Below, piece by piece: positions 51,401 to 57,400 of a stretch of 64,000 bases of DNA; the first letter of the stretch is position 1, and every line of letters begins with the position of its first letter. The DNA comes from Desulfotalea sp. GTDB taxonomy: Bacteria; Desulfobacterota; Desulfobulbia; Desulfobulbales; Desulfocapsaceae. Both the position numbers and the translations under genes were made by a program. The notes under the pieces were generated by a model. The model did not search any database. It was not told the DNA's origin and worked only from the letters and a program-made list of their open reading frames with translations. The stretch is from assembly GCA_002733995.1 (NCBI GenBank), contig NVXR01000004.1, positions 62,001 through 126,000 on the forward strand, read 5' to 3'.

Positions 51401-54400
51401 TGCTGAACTTGGTTGGTGGCGGACTGCTGAAGTCGGTAACCGACACTCAAATCAACGTTGAGGCTGCAAATATTGTTGCCAATAACCTGACGATTTCTGC
51501 TGGTGGTTCCCTCGGAGAAACCGGGGAGCCCACCCAGATCTTGTTGGATGGCGATGGTTTTACCACAGATGAACGGGTCGCCATGGCGGCGGCTGAACGG
51601 GCGGATGTCTCGTATCTCAGTACCGATCTAATGAAGGTGACGGTTACCTTCGATGCTTCTCATGGGACCATGACCCGTCAAGACGGCTCTAATTGGAGTG
51701 GTTTTAGTGTGGGGATGAATATCATAATCCGGGGTAATACGGCAAATGCTACCGATGGGTTGAGTTATTACACCATTGGCGCAATTAGCGGTAATCAGAT
51801 GACCCTCACCTCCGATTCCGTCCTCGTGTCTGAGGCTGGCAGGGAGGTTCAGATAGCGGGTGTAGCGCTTGATCCCACCTTTGAAACCCATGCCACCACT
51901 GAAGGGGTTGAGGTTACTTTTCAAAATAATGGTTTTAATTCAACCGGTCGTGTGGGTGATAGCATCACGCGTAACTCCGGTAGCTGGGTTGACGAGGGGT
52001 ATGTTGTCGGTTCTTTGATACGTCTTAGTGGCTCGGCCAGCAACGATACCAACAGCTCAGAATGCTACAGGGTCGAGTCTGTCTCTGCACTGGTTCTGAC
52101 CCTGTCGAGTAGGGCTGAACTTGTCCAAGATGACACTTCTGTAGCCGTTGTAATTGAGCGTGGCGATACCCCAGAACTTCTTTCCATACTCATAGAAAAC
52201 CGTGATGATTTCAATGTCAATACCGGTGGTGTGGTGACAGTAAACGTGGGCAATGATGTGTTTCTTGGTTCGGCTCCGGTTGACTCCGTTGAGCGTCTGC
52301 TGAAGATTAACAGCATCGTCGCCGGAACAAGTAGTGATCCCGGTAACGTTCGGATTAAGGTCGGCGCAGGTATCAGCAATGGAGCTGCGGATGGCGTGGT
52401 TAACATTCAGAGTGGCAACCTGGTGTTGGAGGCCGGGGATGGTGGAATAGGTACGGCGGATAAGGCGTTTTATATGGATCTGTTTGGGACCAGTACTATA
52501 ACCGCCAGAGCTACTGAATCAATCTATCTGCAGGAGCATAACAGTACGGGCAGTGCAGGCGATATGTATATCGAATCTATCTATTCTCAAACCGGTGTAG
52601 CAAGTCTTGGGGCAGATGGTTCAATAGTTGATGCACTTAATACCGATTTCACCAAGGTTAAGGCGGTCTCGATTATTTTCAATAGCGGTGGAACCATAGG
52701 TGAGGGCGGTACGATAGTCGATTATGTGGAAACGGATATCTCTTCCTTTGGCAGCCTGACGGCCACAGCCCAGGGCTCCATTTGGCTTGCAGAAACGTAT
52801 AATGACATGAATGTCAATACTATTACTTCCATTTCAGGGGATGTGACTCTGGTGGCACATCAGTCCATCGTTGATTTTGTCGATGATTCGAGTGGTCTTG
52901 AGAGCCGACCAGAGGTAGATATCTCTGGGAATAATATATCTCTTACAGCACATTATGGTGGAATCGGTAATTCGGGCAATGATTTGGATATCGACAGCCA
53001 TAGAAATGGCAGTGGAACGTTAACAGCTGAGTCTTTTCTTAACGCTTATCTCCTGGAAACCGAAGGTGATCTCTATCTGAATACGGTTTCCACAGGCGGA
53101 TACGACAGTTCCTACACCGCTTTTATTGCTACTCCACTCGGATCCATCAGAAACGGCAGGGACAGTGGCGCCAATATCCTTTCAGGTAAGACCTACCTCT
53201 TTGCCGCCCAGGACATCGGTGCCGCAGGTAAGTCAGTTTTTACCGAAGTTGCCAACCTTGAAGGGCTATCGGCTGCTGGTTCCATCTGGATCGATAACTA
53301 CGGTGCCATGATGATCGGGGGTGTGGTCGGTGATGATGCCGCTGCTCTGCGAGCGGGTGGTAGTATCACCACTGTGACACACAGTCCCCTTATTATCTCC
53401 GAAGACGTGATTGCTGAGACAGGTGATATCGTGAAAACGGCAACCGACGGCAGCGACACAACCACTGATTACCTGACAGTTGAAGCTGGTGTTTTGGTCC
53501 AGGCGAAAGCGGGGAATATCTACCTGAATGCTGGTGATGATCTTGAAATACAGGAAGGTGCACAGGTCCTTGCCCTCGCAGGTAACGTTTACCTTAATGG
53601 TGATTTCGGCGATGCGGATATCGGTGTTGGCAGCAATATGACCATCAGGGGTATTGTGCAGGGAATTAACATTGTGGTAACGGGTAACGGGGACGATGAT
53701 AATATTTTCTTTGATACGACCAGCAGGACAACTGCAACGGGTCAGATCACAATATCTTCATTCGGTGGTAATGATACGATACGTATCAATCCTGCCCTCT
53801 TTGAGGGAAAGGCCATCGTTCTCGGTGGTGTGGGTGATGACAGCATCACAGTCACCGATCTGCATAGTAGAACAGACGTATTAACCCTCGACGGTGGGGC
53901 CGGTTCCGATGAATATACGGTGAATATCGCTGGGGAGAGTAATTACATTATCACTGTTGCAGACAGTGGTGCTGCAAATGATGGCGCTGATCATCTGACC
54001 ATCAACGGTACCGCGAATAGCGATACATTCTTACTAAGAGAAAAATTTGTCGCCCATCTCAACAGTGCTGATAGTGATGGTCATTTCACCAACGTTGAAC
54101 GTATCAACTATGATCATAATATTAATGCGCGGTTGCGGATCAATGGTCTTGATGGTGCGGATCATTTCTATAGTGACGATAACTCCAGTCTTACGACCCT
54201 TGATGGCGGTAGTGGTGACGATACCTTCCAGATCGGTCAACTTTATGCTGCCGACAGGATTGCGCCCTATGTCGCAAACGGTGATCAGATAATGACCATG
54301 GAAACAACCCTTGGGTTCTTGAGTATTGGCATGAGCCAGTCCATGGTTATTTATGGTGGTACGGGCAATGACAAGTTCTCTGTCTACAGTAACAAGGCCT

Positions 54401-57400
54401 TGTTGAAAATGTATGGGGAAGAGGGCAACGATGAGTTTGTTGTAAGAACCTTCCTAGAGAAAAACGGTAAGACGATCATCGGCGGTGGTGGTACTGATCT
54501 ATTCGGCGGTGAAGGTGATGAGACCATCTTTTATTCGATCAACGCGCCAGTCGCCATCGATGGCGGCAGTGGTTCTGATAAGCTTGTTGCCCTAGGTTCT
54601 GCAGGAGATGATAGCTTTGTGATAACGAGTAAAGGTATCTTTGGCGCGGGGCTTAGCGTCGGCTTTGACAATATCGAAAGAACCAAGCTAGATGGCCTTG
54701 AAGGGGATGATACGTTCTACAATTTCTCGACTTCGAGTGATATGGTGACTCGCATCATCGGTGGTCTTGGTAGCGATGTCTTCAATGTCGGTGGTAATGT
54801 AACATCTCCCATCTATAGTATTGTCGGTTCGGGTAAAAGCGGCTACATCAATCACTCTGTTACCAGTGATGATCCTCAATACAACGGTATCTTTGTCGAT
54901 GGGGTGCAGCTTAACGTCGGAGATAGTTCTAACGGTGCGGTGGTTGTTACTCCGGCTGGAGGACTCAGCGTGGTCGAAGACGATGCGACCTCCATTGCGA
55001 GCTATAAAATTAAACTCGATACTTTAATCCCGGAAGCGGCATCTATTGCCTATATAACTGTATCGGCAATCAGACCGACCACAGAAGAAAAGGACCGGGA
55101 TGTAACTGCGAGTACAGTGCTGGTTTCACTTGATGGAATTAACTACAGCGAGTCCCTTGTTCTTACCTTTGACTCGGCGCTAAACTGGAATGACAGCTAC
55201 GTTATTTATGTTAAAGCAGCATCCGATACTGCGGCGGAGGGGATGAGAACTGTACTCTTAAATCATTCGATTATCGTTGAGGCTAAGGATCCTTCAAGTG
55301 TCACAGAAGATCAGCAGAAGGCACTTGATAACATAAGCAATATCTACATGCCAAATGTGGAAGTGGACGTGCATGACGATGACAAAGCTGATCTTATCAT
55401 TACGGAAGTTGTGACTGGTTCGACCGTAGTTGAAGGAGGGCTGACGGATGCTATCACAGTCTCTCTAACCAAGGCACCGAAGGCTGGCGAGACTGTAACC
55501 GTCACCCTGGGCCATGGGGATGAGATAAGCCTCAACACAACAACCCTTATCTTTGATAGTTCCAACTGGAATATGGCTCAGACCGTTACTGTTGCGGCTG
55601 TTGACGATAGTCTGCCGGAAAATCGTATGCGTGAGTTGATCAATTTTACGGTGGTCAGTTCTGATGCGGGATCGACTTTCAATGACAGTGAGCCTGAGGC
55701 TATTGAGGTTGTGGTTGAGGATAACGATCGGGGGGGCGTCCTGATTACTCAGACAGATGGCTCCACTTATGTGAATGAGTCTCAAGCCGATAGTTACTCG
55801 CTTACCCTGCAGAAAGCCCTAGGTGACGGCTCTACGGTAACGGTGGACCTCTTGTCTGATGGACAGACCGTGCTGACAAGTGATGATTCGCGATTTGATG
55901 CCGCAACCCAGACGGTAACGTTTACGGCTGCTAACTGGAATATACCAGTGCTTGTACAGATTAACGTCAATTTGTCAGGGTCGAAAGACGGGTCTATAGT
56001 GCAGAAATTCAGCCTGCAGCCGCATACCGTTGATCAGATAAAAGGGCCGTTGATTATAGAAGGTGGTGTACCGGCGGACAAGGATAGGACTTTAAACGAA
56101 GCGGTTCTGCTGCCAAGCGAAACGGATGAGATTCTGACTACAACCAATATTAATCTTGACGAGTCAATTCAGACAGACGTGCTGAATGTGTTCAACGATG
56201 GGTCTGTCTCGGAGGATACTGGTGTCATGACCGAGTCAAATATTTCGGGTCTTGGAATGGGTGGTAGTCTCACCATTAATCTAGGTTCAGAGTTACATCC
56301 GGAAGATGTAACCTTTGCGGGTGGCATCAGCTACAGTGGTTTTGAAGTAGTTGAGATCATGCTAGGTCAGAACAATGATGACTTTACCGTCGAGAGCACC
56401 ATGGCCCATAGCATTACCACGGTCCATGGTGGCGGTGGCAGTGATAAACTGACCGCAAATATCGGTGCTGATGATGGCGTTCTTATCCTCTTTGGCGATA
56501 CCTCACAAGATGGTAGCAGATACGACGCTGATATCTCTACTACTACAACTGCTTTGACCGGTGGAGCTTACAAATTCACTAATCCTGGTAACGACATTAT
56601 CGATGCCAGCGGCTCACTTTCCTCGGTAACCATATATGGTGGCAGCGGTGACGACATTATTTACGGTAGTCAGGTGGGCGACAATCTCGCTGGTGGTTCC
56701 GGGAATGATGAAATCCATGGTCTTGGCGGTGATGATCACATTTATGGTGATAGTGGTTTTAATGTCGATGTCTCTACTAAGTTAGATCTGGCGGGGCAGA
56801 TTCTTACTGTTGTCAATGAACCGGCAGCGGCAGATACTGTTGGTACCCATGATCTTTTGACGGCCGGAAAGGATATACTTTTTGGTGGTAGCGGAGATGA
56901 CATTATTTTCGGAGATTTTGGTGAAATAGAACAAGTCGCAGGAATCCAGCGTATAACAACCCTGGGCAATATAGTTGCCATGAGAAGCGTCAATGATAAA
57001 AAAGGTGACGATGACATCATCGATGCTGGTACTGGCGCTGATATCCTTTTCGGTGGTGGTGGTTCTGATACCATAAACGCTGGTGAGGGTGATAATATCG
57101 TGCTTGGCGATACAGGCGTTGTTAGCCTAGCAGGTGGCAAGGTGTTGAGTATTGAAGCCGATAGTAATCCCGGCGGTGGCGATGACACAATTATCACCGG
57201 GAGTGGCACCGATATCCTCCTTGGTGGTGGTGGTTCTGATAGCATAGACGCTGGTGAGGGTGATAATGTCGTGCTTGGCGATACAGGCGTTGTTAGCCTT
57301 GCAGGTGGCAGTGTCTCGAGTATTGAAGCCGATAGTAATCCCGGCGCTGGCAATGACACACTTACCTCTGGAGATGGGGACGACATCCTCCTCGGTGGTG